A stretch of 64,000 bases of DNA, from contig NZ_JAAKXW010000001.1 of assembly GCF_011752045.1 (NCBI RefSeq), positions 992,001-1,056,000 of the forward strand, in the 5' to 3' direction. Each line of letters begins with the position of its first letter. Position 1 is the first letter of the stretch. Made by a program: the position numbers and the translations under genes. Shown one piece after another: positions 24,617-32,800 of this stretch. The notes beneath the pieces are model-generated. The model worked only from the letters and a program-made list of their open reading frames with translations, made no database searches and was not told the origin of the DNA. This DNA comes from Microbacterium hydrocarbonoxydans. Lineage in GTDB: Bacteria > Actinomycetota > Actinomycetes > Actinomycetales > Microbacteriaceae.

Positions 24617-25903
24617 TCAGATCTCGGGCCGTCCGTCGTCGTCCTCCTCCGGTGCGGCGGCGGCCCGCGGAACTCGCGGCGACGCCGCGCCCTCACGCGC
24701 CCTCCAGCGCTCCCAGTCGGCGAGCAGCCGCTCGATCGCCGCGTGCAGCTTCGCCGTGGCCGCACCCGGCGAGGTGTCTCCGAAGTGGTGACGCACCCAG
24801 TGGCCGAGCCGGGCGACGGCCTCATCGTCGTGGAGGACCCGATCGGCCTCGGCTGCCACGGCGCCGGCATCCTCCGCCCTCAGCCATTCGCAGGCCGAGA
24901 GGTAGCCCTCGTCATCGATCACCGCCTCGGGATCGGCCGGACGCGTCACCAGCAGCGGGCGTCCCACCGCGAGCCGGTCGTAGATCATCGCCGACACGTC
25001 GACGATCGCGACATCCGCCGCGGCGATCTGCCAGCCGATCTCCGGACCGTCATCGTGGACGTGATGGGCTGTCGGGTCCGCGGCGTTCGCGGCGGCGAGC
25101 GCCGCGATGATGCGGCGGCTCGCCGCCCCGTATGCGTCGTCGTTCACGCCGCTGCGCGGATGCGGGCGGTAGACGACCCGGTGCCGGCCGGTGGCCAGCA
25201 GCGCCGTGACGAGCGTCTCGCCGTGGGTGATCACCGAGCCATAGCTCATCGAGGCGCGGTCTCCCTCCCAGGTCGGCGCGTACAGCACCACCGTGCGGTC
25301 GTCCGCCGGATACGGAGGGTCCGCGAGGTAGTGGTCGGCCTGAGGCCGGCCGATCTCGATCGTCCGTCGGTCGACGTCGTAGTCCCAGAGCGCGCGGGAG
25401 AGCCGGTCCCGCGCCGCCTGACCCGCGACCAGCGCGTAGTCGTACGCCTTGAACTGGTTGCTCACCATGTAGACCTTGTCGGACTCGCCGTGGTTGATGA
25501 AGACATGCCAGCGCCGTCCGTACCGGAACATCTGGAAGTTCCGGGTGTTCTGATTCACGTACAGGACGATCCGGATGTCCTGCGTGTCGAGGTAGTCCTC
25601 GATGTCGCGGATCTTCGGCACGTAGACGACCGGCAGCGCCCCGTCGTCGAGGAGCGCCTCCGCACCGACCGCAGAGCGGGCGAGCACGACCACCGGCCAG
25701 CGCTCGGCGAGTGCCGCCAGCGGGCGGTACCACTGCCTGATCTGGTACATGTTCACGGCGGAGTCGGCGAAGTACACGGCGATCCGGAAGCGCCCTCGCT
25801 CCATGGGCCCGATCCGGCGCCGCACCCGCTGCGCGGCGGCGCGCGACCCCGCGGCACGGCTGATCAGACGATAGGCCTTCTTCGCGTCGGTGAGGAGATC
25901 CAT
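24617..25903 (-). CDS. CDP-glycerol glycerophosphotransferase-family protein, 428 aa (tandem copy B)
   Basis: A full-length paralog of the gene at 23262-24545, with the same order of motifs: MDLLTDAKKAYRLISRAAG at the start, WHVFINHGESDKVYM with HGxSxK, VVLYAPTWEGDRASMSYGS, VYRPHPRSGV and VAIVDVSAMIYDRLAVGRPL. The tail here is also acidic (APEEDDDGRPEI). Two such enzymes in tandem could add different units, or act as primase and polymerase; the sequence does not decide. I chose ATG 25903 because it aligns with the start of copy A and has TACCGT seven bases upstream. It diverges from the GT2 gene at 25982 across a 78-base gap filled by a tandem repeat. Confidence 0.84.
   Translation of the reverse strand: MDLLTDAKKAYRLISRAAGSRAAAQRVRRRIGPMERGRFRIAVYFADSAVNMYQIRQWYRPLAALAERWPVVVLARSAVGAEALLDDGALPVVYVPKIRDIEDYLDTQDIRIVLYVNQNTRNFQMFRYGRRWHVFINHGESDKVYMVSNQFKAYDYALVAGQAARDRLSRALWDYDVDRRTIEIGRPQADHYLADPPYPADDRTVVLYAPTWEGDRASMSYGSVITHGETLVTALLATGRHRVVYRPHPRSGVNDDAYGAASRRIIAALAAANAADPTAHHVHDDGPEIGWQIAAADVAIVDVSAMIYDRLAVGRPLLVTRPADPEAVIDDEGYLSACEWLRAEDAGAVAAEADRVLHDDEAVARLGHWVRHHFGDTSPGAATAKLHAAIERLLADWERWRAREGAASPRVPRAAAAPEEDDDGRPEI
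25506..25569. repeat. 64-base exact repeat, copy in transferase B
   Basis: Identical to 24139-24202. A second, nearly identical stretch also exists around 24030 and 25400, encoding AGQAARDRLSR. Confidence 0.85.
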
Positions 25904-25910
25904 CTGCCCG

Positions 25911-25916
25911 ACGGTA
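25911..25916 (-). promoter_or_regulatory. Candidate -10 (TACCGT), start of transferase B
   Basis: TACCGT on the minus strand, seven bases before ATG 25903. It abuts the 26-base tandem repeat, so the repeat would sit at the -35 position. Confidence 0.45.
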
Positions 25917-25968
25917 ATCAGCGAACCTCCGAGGAGCCCGTGATCAGCGAACCTCCGAGCAGCCCGTG
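25917..25968. repeat. Two 26-base direct repeats in a divergent promoter region
   Basis: Units 25917-25942 and 25943-25968 begin ATCAGCGAACCTCCGAG and differ at a single base (G versus C near the middle). They fill exactly the space between the two candidate -10 boxes of the divergent genes at 25903 and 25982. Either a recent duplication or a paired operator is possible. Confidence 0.8.
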
Positions 25969-25969
25969 A

Positions 25970-25975
25970 CATGAT
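25970..25975 (+). promoter_or_regulatory. Candidate -10 (CATGAT), start of the GT2 gene
   Basis: CATGAT followed by six bases and the GTG at 25982. A weak match to TAnnnT, but at the same spacing as the other leaderless candidates. Confidence 0.35.
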
Positions 25976-25981
25976 CGACAG

Positions 25982-27052
25982 GTGCGAGACCCCGAATCGA
26001 CCGAGCCCCTCCCCGGGGTCTCCTTCGTCATGCCCGTGCTCAACGAGCGGGCGTACCTCGAGCACGCGGTCTCGTCCGTTCTCGCTCAGGACCTCGACGT
26101 GCCCGCCGAGCTCGTGCTCGCGCTCGGCCCGTCCACCGACGGCACGACGGACCTCGCCCAGCGCCTCGCGGCAGCGGACGACCGCATCCGCCTCGTCGAC
26201 AACCCCGCCGCCCACATCCCGGTGGGCCTGAACGCCGCCATCCGCGCGAGCCGGTACGCCACCGTGATCCGGGTCGACGCCCACTCCGAGCTCGCCCCGG
26301 GCTACGCCGCCCTGGCGCTCGAGACCCTCGACCGCACCGGAGCGGCGAACGTCGGCGGCGTGATGCACGCGGAAGGACGCACGCCCTTCCAGAAGGCGGT
26401 CGCACGGCTCTACAACTCCCCGGTCGGCCTCGGTGGAGGCGCCTATCACGGCGGCGCGCATGAGGGCGAGGCGGAGTCCGCGTACCTCGGCGTGATGCGC
26501 CGCGTCGTGCTCGACGAGGTCGGACTGTTCGACGAGTCGATCCGCCGGGGCGAGGACTGGGAGCTCAACCTGCGCATCCGTCAGGCCGGGCATCGTGTCT
26601 GGTTCGACCCTCGGCTGTCCGTGACTTACTGGCCGCGGGAGAGCTGGCTGCGACTGGCCCGGCAGTTCCGCGCGACCGGAGCCTGGCGCGGGGAGCTCGT
26701 CCGCCGCTTCGGTCGCCGCAACGGCCTGCGGTACTTCGCCCCGCCGGCGCTCGTGCTGCTCGTCGGCCTCGCCGTCGTGATCGGCGCTCTCCAGCTCACC
26801 GGCGTCCTGACAGGGATCCCGTCGATGATCGCGTCGGCGGTTTACCTGCCGCTCGCCGCCTACGTCCTGCTGGTGATCGCGGTCGCGGTCGCCCCGGGAG
26901 GCGGCGGCATCCGCCAGCGTCTGTGGACCCTCCTCGTGCTGCCCACCATGCACGTGTCCTGGGGGCTCGGCTTCCTCGGCGGCGTGCTCAAGGGCGCCGG
27001 CGACACCGTGGACGCCTCACGTCTGGGCACGCGGAACACGCCGCTGCCGTAG
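25982..27052 (+). CDS. Family 2 glycosyltransferase with C-terminal membrane helices (ExoA-like), 356 aa
   Basis: A GT-A enzyme. VSFVMPVLNERAYL opens the fold, LGPSTDGTTDLA binds the nucleotide, and VIRVDAHSELAPGYAA carries the DxD-like metal site (DAH). RRGEDWELNLRIRQAGHRVW holds the catalytic ED-x-E region. The C-terminal ~100 residues contain three hydrophobic helices, as in ExoA of succinoglycan synthesis and teichoic-acid glycosyltransferases. I chose the GTG at 25982; an internal ATG at 26031 would delete the first strand. The 3' end is six bases from the convergent TagF-like gene, with no terminator between. The acceptor is presumably lipid-linked glycan; the sugar is unknown. Confidence 0.86.
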   Translation: MRDPESTEPLPGVSFVMPVLNERAYLEHAVSSVLAQDLDVPAELVLALGPSTDGTTDLAQRLAAADDRIRLVDNPAAHIPVGLNAAIRASRYATVIRVDAHSELAPGYAALALETLDRTGAANVGGVMHAEGRTPFQKAVARLYNSPVGLGGGAYHGGAHEGEAESAYLGVMRRVVLDEVGLFDESIRRGEDWELNLRIRQAGHRVWFDPRLSVTYWPRESWLRLARQFRATGAWRGELVRRFGRRNGLRYFAPPALVLLVGLAVVIGALQLTGVLTGIPSMIASAVYLPLAAYVLLVIAVAVAPGGGGIRQRLWTLLVLPTMHVSWGLGFLGGVLKGAGDTVDASRLGTRNTPLP

Positions 27053-27058
27053 CGCCGC

Positions 27059-28510
27059 TCAGCGAGTGACGTATCCCTGATCGAGGATGCGCGCGACCAC
27101 CCGCTCGGCGGCCCTGCCGTCGTCACGGGTGTTGAACTGCGCGCGCCAGGCCGCGTACCGGGAAGCGTAGCGCTTCTCGTGCCCGGCGTCGCCGAGCGCG
27201 GCCACGAGCTCGTCCTGGTTCCGCACCAGCGGGCCGGGCGCCCTGGCGGCGAGGTCGAAGTAGAAGCCCCGGAGCTTCCCCCGGTAGTGGTCGAGGTCGG
27301 GCACGAGGAAGTACATCGGCTTGCCGGTGACGCTGAAGTCGAACATCACCGAGGAGTAGTCGGTGATGAGCGCATCGGCGGCGAGCAGCAGCTGCGCGGT
27401 CTCCGGGAATCCGGTCACGTCGATCACCCGGGCACCGGAGCGGTCCCGCCCGGTGTCGATCGTGCGGGAGTGGCCCCGCACCAGGATCACGGCGTCCGCC
27501 GCCCTGGCGAGCTCCGCCGGATCGACGAAGTCGACCATCTCCGCGCGATCGTCGCGCCAGGTGGGCGCGTAGAGCAGCACCCGCTCCCCCGCGGTGATGC
27601 CGAGCGCGCTGCGGATGGACGCCGGATCACCGGTGACGAGCGCGTCGTTGCGGGGATAGCCCTCCACCCAGATCGGACGCCCGAAGAACGCGTAGGCCTT
27701 GCGGAGGATGCGCTCGGAGTAGGAGTTCTGCGCGAGCAGGACGTCCCAGCGGCGCGACTCCTTGATCACCGCTGCCATGCGCCGCGGGTCGAAGCCCGGG
27801 CGGTGCAGGGCCAGCCGCTTCAGCGGCGTGCCGTGCCAGGTCTGGAGCACCTTCTGGCCCGTCTTGCGGGCGAAGCGGCGGCGCAGCCAGTCGTTGACGA
27901 CGAGGAGCCGGGCCGCCGCGCGAGCACGCCACCACTCGGGGCTTCCCTCGACCACGGCCACGGCGCCGTCCGGCACGACGACGGACAGGTCGACGACGCT
28001 CCAGTACCGCCGTACCCCCGGGGCCTCCGCGGCCAGGGCACGGTCGATCGCCTGCGGGTTGCAGCCCACGCTGCGGCCGTAGAAGCTCTCGAAGAACACG
28101 GCGTTCTCGGTGCCACCTGCCTGGGCGACGTAGCGCTCCTCCAGGGTCGACTGCCCCTCGGGGGTCTCGTACACCGGATCGACGGGGGCGCCGATGTGCA
28201 CGGTCGCGCCAGAGACGGCCAGGCGGACGCCGCTCAGCACGGTCGGGGCGATGACGAGTCCGTCGAGGTCGAGTCCGTCGAGGTCGGCTCCGCCGATCCG
28301 CAGCTCGTAGTCCCCCGCCGGCAGCGGCAGCTCCGGCCCGCCCCAGCGCGCGGCGCGCAGGGGGAAGGTCGCCTTCCACGTCTTCCCACCGCCGGTGATC
28401 CGCGCCGCGACGCGCGCGCGGGGTCCGATCAGGTCGGCGCCGGCCGGGCGCACGCCGTCCCCGGAGATGACCAGCGACTCCGTCGCCTCGTCGATCAGGG
28501 CCGTTGTCAT
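27059..28510 (-). CDS. CDP-glycerol glycerophosphotransferase (TagF/TarL-like), 483 aa
   Basis: A teichoic-acid polymerase-type enzyme. The N-terminal ~130 residues form a beta-rich domain (ARVAARITGGGKTWKATF, GDYELRIGGADLDGLDLDG) of a kind often fused to such enzymes. The GT-B part follows: ENAVFFESFYGRSVGCNPQA, VLQTWHGTPLKRLALHRPG with the catalytic HGTPLK, VLLYAPTWRDDRAEM, and ITDYSSVMFDFSVTGKPM with the DYSS substrate-phosphate motif. This is a clear Glyphos_transf family member. I chose ATG 28510, overlapping the upstream stop as ATGA. It is co-transcribed after the TagB-like gene. Whether the unit is glycerol- or ribitol-phosphate cannot be seen. Confidence 0.9.
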   Translation of the reverse strand: MTTALIDEATESLVISGDGVRPAGADLIGPRARVAARITGGGKTWKATFPLRAARWGGPELPLPAGDYELRIGGADLDGLDLDGLVIAPTVLSGVRLAVSGATVHIGAPVDPVYETPEGQSTLEERYVAQAGGTENAVFFESFYGRSVGCNPQAIDRALAAEAPGVRRYWSVVDLSVVVPDGAVAVVEGSPEWWRARAAARLLVVNDWLRRRFARKTGQKVLQTWHGTPLKRLALHRPGFDPRRMAAVIKESRRWDVLLAQNSYSERILRKAYAFFGRPIWVEGYPRNDALVTGDPASIRSALGITAGERVLLYAPTWRDDRAEMVDFVDPAELARAADAVILVRGHSRTIDTGRDRSGARVIDVTGFPETAQLLLAADALITDYSSVMFDFSVTGKPMYFLVPDLDHYRGKLRGFYFDLAARAPGPLVRNQDELVAALGDAGHEKRYASRYAAWRAQFNTRDDGRAAERVVARILDQGYVTR

Positions 28511-29760
28511 GCTGCTCCCTTCGGCGCGGGGATGCCCCGCGAGCGAATCGCCTCGTACACGCGGCGGGTGTTGCCGCCGTCTCGGTGCGCGTGCATCTCC
28601 GCGCTGAGAGCGGCGGACCGTGCGGCCCGCTCCGCGAACGTGTCGTCGTCGCGAAGCAGGGTGCTCAGCTGCTCCAGCAGCCGCTCCCAGGTCTCCGCCG
28701 CGTCGGCACCGGCGACCTCCTCGAACCGGCCGTAGAACCCCCGGACGCGGGCGTACTCCTCGGCGTCCGGGGCGAGGAACAGCACCGGCATCGCCAGCAG
28801 ACCCACGTCGTACGCCATCGAGGAGTAGTCGGTCACCAGCGCGTCGACGGCGGGGAGCGCCGGCGTGACGTCCGGGAGCACGGCGGAGCCCAGCATCCGC
28901 ACTCGCCGCGTCGGGATCGGCGGCGCGTAACCGCCCTCCCCGAGGGGGTGGGACCGTACCAGGAGCACGGCGTCGTGCTCCTCGAGCACGCGGACGATCC
29001 GGACCCACTGCGCGGCGCTCGGCACGGCCGGGTCCGGGGCGCCGTCGCGCCAGGTGGGGGCGTACAGGACGGTCCTGGCACCCGGAGGCAGCGAGCCGAC
29101 CGTGCGCTCCAGCAGAGCGGATGCCGCCGCACGGCGCTCCTCCGCCGAGCCGGCCGAGAGCACATCGACGCGGGGTTCGCCGGTCACGACCACGCGGTCG
29201 CCGCCCAGCCCGAAGGCGGATTCGAGGCGGCCGCGGGACCGGTGCGAGGCGGCGGGAAGCACGCGGATGCGCTGGGCGGCGCCGCGGTAGAGAAGACCGA
29301 TGAGGCGTCGCAGCAGCGCCGCGCCGGGAACGGCGGGGACCTGCGTCGTCGCCGGCGAGTCGAGGCCGATCCGCTTGAGCGGGATGCCGTGCCAGAGCTG
29401 GACGATGAATGCTCCCGCGTTCGCATAGCGGTTCACGTCGCCGAGGCCGTGCGTGACGACGACCACCCCCGCCCTGGCGGTCGCCCACCAGCCGCGCAGT
29501 CCGCTCTTCGGCACGCTGCGGATGCCGAGGGCGGCGGCATCGCGCGCCTCCCGCTCGGAAGCGGTCAGCCAGATCGTGTCATGCCCTTCACCGGCGGCGA
29601 GACGCTGCAGGGCGAGGGCGCCGTCGCCGATGCCGGCTCCGCACCCGAACACCCATCTGCTGCCCCGCGGCACGAGCAGGGTGCCGAGTCGGCCGGCGGC
29701 GTACAGCGGGATCCGGAGCAGCTTCGCCGCGTTGCCGGAGCCGAAAGAGAAGGACGCCAC
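28507..29760 (-). CDS. TagB-like CDP-glycerol transferase family protein, 417 aa
   Basis: A second Glyphos_transf enzyme, lacking the extra N-terminal beta domain. It opens with LLRIPLYAAGRLGTLLVPRG and VFGCGAGIGDGALAL. It has THGLGDVNRYANAGAFIVQLWHGIPLKRIGL (catalytic HGIPLK), VLYAPTWRDGAPDP, RSHPLGEG and VTDYSSMAYDVGLLAMPVLF. The usual role is priming or extending polyol-phosphate chains on a lipid-linked disaccharide. The start is GTG at 29760, with no ribosome site; TAGGCT lies six bases upstream. This start lies inside a long hairpin (29746-29795), an unusual arrangement. The next gene overlaps by four bases. Confidence 0.88.
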   Translation of the reverse strand: MASFSFGSGNAAKLLRIPLYAAGRLGTLLVPRGSRWVFGCGAGIGDGALALQRLAAGEGHDTIWLTASEREARDAAALGIRSVPKSGLRGWWATARAGVVVVTHGLGDVNRYANAGAFIVQLWHGIPLKRIGLDSPATTQVPAVPGAALLRRLIGLLYRGAAQRIRVLPAASHRSRGRLESAFGLGGDRVVVTGEPRVDVLSAGSAEERRAAASALLERTVGSLPPGARTVLYAPTWRDGAPDPAVPSAAQWVRIVRVLEEHDAVLLVRSHPLGEGGYAPPIPTRRVRMLGSAVLPDVTPALPAVDALVTDYSSMAYDVGLLAMPVLFLAPDAEEYARVRGFYGRFEEVAGADAAETWERLLEQLSTLLRDDDTFAERAARSAALSAEMHAHRDGGNTRRVYEAIRSRGIPAPKGAA

Positions 29761-29795
29761 CCCGCGAGCCTATCGCGCGGGTGGCGTCCTTCTCT
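29746..29795 (-). terminator. Long hairpin: terminator of the HtrA gene overlapping the next promoter
   Basis: AGAGAAGGACGCCAC at 29746-29760 is an exact reverse complement of 29781-29795, and the stem extends by further G:C pairs with one bulged C. On the minus strand it lies 21 bases after the HtrA stop and ends in TTCTCTTT. Its 3' arm contains the GTG start of the next gene, and its loop contains TAGGCT. Confidence 0.75.
29767..29772 (-). promoter_or_regulatory. Candidate -10 (TAGGCT) inside the hairpin loop
   Basis: TAGGCT, CGCGGG, GTG(29760) on the minus strand. The hexamer is in the loop of the hairpin at 29746-29795, so promoter and terminator functions share the same bases. Confidence 0.5.
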
Positions 29796-29816
29796 GCGTG
29801 CCGGAGCCCTTCGCCG

Positions 29817-31484
29817 TCAGCCGGCGAGCTCCCCCAGCGTGACGTCGACCTCGTACTCCTTGCCGCCCCTGACGTAGGTGACGGTGGCGTCGCTGCCCGG
29901 GGCCGCCGCCCGCACCTGGGCGGTGAGGTCGCTGGCGCTGGTGATCGGAACGCCGTTGAACGCGGTCACGACGTCATCGGCCTTCAGACCGCCCTCCTCC
30001 GCCGCGCCGCCTCCGGTCACCTCGGCGATGTATGCGCCGGCGACGGTGGCGCCCTCGACGCTCGCGGCGTCGCGGACCGAGGCTCCGAGCAGGCCGTGGG
30101 TGGCGCTGCCGTCGGCGATGATCTCCTCGGAGACGCGCTGGGCGATGTTCGAGGGGATCGCGAATCCGATGCCGATCGACCCGGAGTCCTCCGAGCCGCC
30201 GGAGCTGGCGATGGCCACGTTGATGCCGATCAGCTCGCCCTTGCTGTTCACGAGCGCGCCACCGGAGTTGCCGTGGTTGATCGCGGCATCCGTCTGGATC
30301 ACGGCGATGGAGATCGACTCCGATCCCTGCTGCGGGGTCGTGCCGGGGATGTCGAACTGGAACGGCCCCTCGCCCTCCTCAGGCGTCTCCTGCTCCTCCG
30401 GAGCGTCCTCGGCGGAGGAATCCGGCAGGGCGGACGACGCGATCTGGATGCTGCGGTTCAGGGCGCTCACGATTCCGGTGGTGACCGAGTTCGACAGCCC
30501 CAGAGGAGCGCCCAGCGCCACGGCGGTGTCGCCGACGTTCAGCTTCGAGGAGTCGGCGAAATCGATCGCCGTGAGGTCCTCCGCGTCCTTCAGCTTGATC
30601 ACGGCGAGGTCGTAGATCGGGTCGGTCCCGACGATGGTCGCCTCGTAGATGCGTCCGTCGGAGGTGGTCACCCGGATCGTCGGATCCGCGACGGCCCCGC
30701 CGAGCGTCACCACGTGGGTGTTGGTGAGCACGTACCCGTCGTCGCTGATGATCACGCCGGAGCCGCTGCCGGCCTCCTGCGAACCCGCTACCTCGATCGT
30801 GACGACCGAGGGCAGCGCCTCCGTGGCCACCGCGGTGGTCTCGTTCACCGAGCCGGGGTTGTTCACCGTGACCGTCTGCGGTCCTTCCGCGACCCCGGTC
30901 GAGTTCTGGTTCGAGATGCCTGCCATGAGCGCTCCGCCGCCGAACCCGGCGACGCCTCCGACCAGCGCGGCCGCGACCACGATGGCCGCGAACTTCACGC
31001 CGCTGCGCGGCTTCGGGGCCTTCCCGTCCGCAGCGCCGGACGCGGGATCTCCGGGACCTCCGAAGCCGAACGGCGCTCCACCGGGGAGGGGCGTGGTCGG
31101 CTGCTCGCCGGGGCGGATGCCGAAGGCCGCACCGGGTGCCGTCGCGGCCGTGCCTGCAGGAGCGGACGGTGCCGGAGCCGACGGCGCAGAGTCCGACGGG
31201 GCAGGGATCGACGGAGCCGATGCGGCGAAGGACGGCGCCGAGGCGACGAGCGCGGCATCGCCTCCTGCCGGCCCGGAGGCGAACGTCGGCGGGAGCTGAT
31301 GCCCCGGTGCCGGGGCGGAGGCCGCCTCGGCAACCGGCGCCGGCGAGGCGGAGGCCGCCGCGGCGGAGATGCTCTCGGTGGCGGCCTCCGTCGTCGATCC
31401 GTCGACGACCGCTGCTGCCTGCTCTGACGGCGCCGCGTCGTTCGACGCCGGCGCCGGGTGGTCCTGGGTGCTGTCTTCGTTCAT
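29817..31484 (-). CDS. HtrA/DegP-type membrane serine protease with PDZ domain, 555 aa
   Basis: An envelope quality-control protease. A cytoplasmic tail of ~160 residues is rich in Ala, Pro and Ser. One membrane helix spans ~165-190. The trypsin-like domain faces outside, with triad H257 (YVLTNTHVVTLG), D292 (DPIYDLAVI) and S407 (GNSGGALV). A PDZ domain lies at about 455-545 (LLGASVRDAASVEGATVAG, ADDVVTAFNGVPI). Between the aspartate and serine is an acidic insert around 355-385 (SSAEDAPEEQETPEEGEG), which may be a regulatory loop. Start ATG 31484 has GAAGGAG with good spacing, so it is normally led, unlike many neighbours. It diverges from the aminotransferase at 31583. Confidence 0.93.
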   Translation of the reverse strand: MNEDSTQDHPAPASNDAAPSEQAAAVVDGSTTEAATESISAAAASASPAPVAEAASAPAPGHQLPPTFASGPAGGDAALVASAPSFAASAPSIPAPSDSAPSAPAPSAPAGTAATAPGAAFGIRPGEQPTTPLPGGAPFGFGGPGDPASGAADGKAPKPRSGVKFAAIVVAAALVGGVAGFGGGALMAGISNQNSTGVAEGPQTVTVNNPGSVNETTAVATEALPSVVTIEVAGSQEAGSGSGVIISDDGYVLTNTHVVTLGGAVADPTIRVTTSDGRIYEATIVGTDPIYDLAVIKLKDAEDLTAIDFADSSKLNVGDTAVALGAPLGLSNSVTTGIVSALNRSIQIASSALPDSSAEDAPEEQETPEEGEGPFQFDIPGTTPQQGSESISIAVIQTDAAINHGNSGGALVNSKGELIGINVAIASSGGSEDSGSIGIGFAIPSNIAQRVSEEIIADGSATHGLLGASVRDAASVEGATVAGAYIAEVTGGGAAEEGGLKADDVVTAFNGVPITSASDLTAQVRAAAPGSDATVTYVRGGKEYEVDVTLGELAG

Positions 31485-31569
31485 GGTGTGCTCCTTCAAC
31501 AACGCCCCTTCAGAGTGACGCCCGTGTCTGTGCGTTTCTTATGTCGAGGGTGAGTTTCCGCTATGGCCT

Positions 31570-31575
31570 TAGCCT
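31570..31575 (+). promoter_or_regulatory. Candidate -10 (TAGCCT), leaderless aminotransferase start
   Basis: TAGCCT followed by GTTCTTC and the ATG at 31583. There is no purine-rich ribosome site, which supports the leaderless reading and the choice of start. Confidence 0.5.
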
Positions 31576-31582
31576 GTTCTTC

Positions 31583-32800
31583 ATGAGTGTCATTCCCGGC
31601 GCATGGCGGCGCACGGCGGCAGGCGCAGGACTCCTCGCGGCAGACGGATCCGCCCGGCCCACCATCTTCGCAGAGATGTCGGCGGCGGCGGTCCGCACCG
31701 GCGCGGTCAACCTGGGTCAGGGGTTCCCCGACGAGGACGGACCCGCCGAGGTGCTGGAGGCCGCACGCGCGGCCATCGCCGGCGGCGCGAACCAGTACCC
31801 GCCGGGACGCGGCGTGCCCGACCTGCTCTCCGCGATCAGCGAGCACCAGCGGCGCTTCTACGGGCTCGAGGTCGATCCCGCGACCGAGGTCATCGTCACG
31901 GCCGGCGCGACCGAGGCGCTCACGGCGACGCTGCTGGCCCTCATCGACGGCCCGGACGACGAGGTCGTCGTGTTCGAGCCCTACTACGACTCCTACGCGG
32001 CCGCGGTCGCCCTCGCCGGAGCGCGACTGGTCACCGTGCCGCTGCACGCGCCGGACTTCCAGCCCGACCTCGAGCGCCTGGCCGCGGCCGTCGGCGATCG
32101 CACGAGGATCATCCTCGTGAACGACCCGCACAACCCCACCGGCGCCGTGTTCGGCGGCGAGGTGCTCGCCGAGGTCGTCCGGCTGGCGGAGCTCCACGAC
32201 GCCGTCATCGTGACCGACGAGGTCTACGAGCATCTGTCGTTCGCCGCCCCGCACACCCCGATCGCCACGCTTCCCGGCGCCGCCGGGCGCACCCTGACGA
32301 TCTCCTCCGCGGGCAAGACCTTCTCCACCACGGGCTGGAAGATCGGCTGGGTGCACGGACCCGCAGACCTGATCACCGCGGTGCTCACCGTGAAGCAGTA
32401 CCTCACCTACGTGAACGGGTCGCCGTTCCAGCCCGCGGTGGCCGTGGGGCTGCGGCTCCCGGACGCCTACTTCACGGATGCCGCCGCCGCGCTGAGGCAC
32501 AAGCACGAGATCCTCGGCGAGGGTCTCCGTGCGGCCGGCTTCACGGCACTGGCGCCGCAGGGCGGGTACTTCACCGTCGCCGACGCGACGGCGCTCGGCG
32601 GGACGGATGCCGCAGCCTTCTGCCGCACGCTCCCGGAGCGGGCCGGCGTCGCGGCGATCCCGCTCTCCGCATTCGTCGCCGAGTCCAGGCAGGGCGACTA
32701 CGCCGGTCTCGTGCGCTTCGCCGCCTGTAAGCGGATCGAGGTGCTCGAAGAGGCCGCGTCGCGGCTCGCGGCGTTCGGTCAGGCGGGCGCGACCCGGTAG
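31583..32800 (+). CDS. Class I/II PLP aminotransferase (DapC/kynurenine-transaminase-like), 405 aa
   Basis: A fold-type I aminotransferase. VNLGQGFPDEDGPAEVL and NQYPPGRGVPDLLSAI form the N-terminal substrate region. VTAGATEALTATLL binds the cofactor phosphate. ILVNDPHNPTGAVF has the NPTG asparagine, DEVYEHLSF the pyridine aspartate and tyrosine, and ISSAGKTFSTTGWKIGW the Schiff-base lysine and the second lysine region. This combination matches the group holding N-succinyl-LL-diaminopimelate:2-oxoglutarate aminotransferase (DapC) and kynurenine or methionine transaminases; I cannot choose between them. Its 3' end overlaps the convergent nitrilase-family gene by 22 bases. Confidence 0.87.
   Translation: MSVIPGAWRRTAAGAGLLAADGSARPTIFAEMSAAAVRTGAVNLGQGFPDEDGPAEVLEAARAAIAGGANQYPPGRGVPDLLSAISEHQRRFYGLEVDPATEVIVTAGATEALTATLLALIDGPDDEVVVFEPYYDSYAAAVALAGARLVTVPLHAPDFQPDLERLAAAVGDRTRIILVNDPHNPTGAVFGGEVLAEVVRLAELHDAVIVTDEVYEHLSFAAPHTPIATLPGAAGRTLTISSAGKTFSTTGWKIGWVHGPADLITAVLTVKQYLTYVNGSPFQPAVAVGLRLPDAYFTDAAAALRHKHEILGEGLRAAGFTALAPQGGYFTVADATALGGTDAAAFCRTLPERAGVAAIPLSAFVAESRQGDYAGLVRFAACKRIEVLEEAASRLAAFGQAGATR

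Noticed and set aside
25917..25968. CRISPR-like array
   Set aside because: There are only two units, directly adjacent with no spacer, and no cas genes in the window.
28511..29488. N-terminal extension of the TagF-like gene upstream of 28510
   Set aside because: The extra ~325 codons are Arg/Gly/Ala-rich and lie out of frame over the TagB-like gene; the ATGA junction at 28510 is the natural start.
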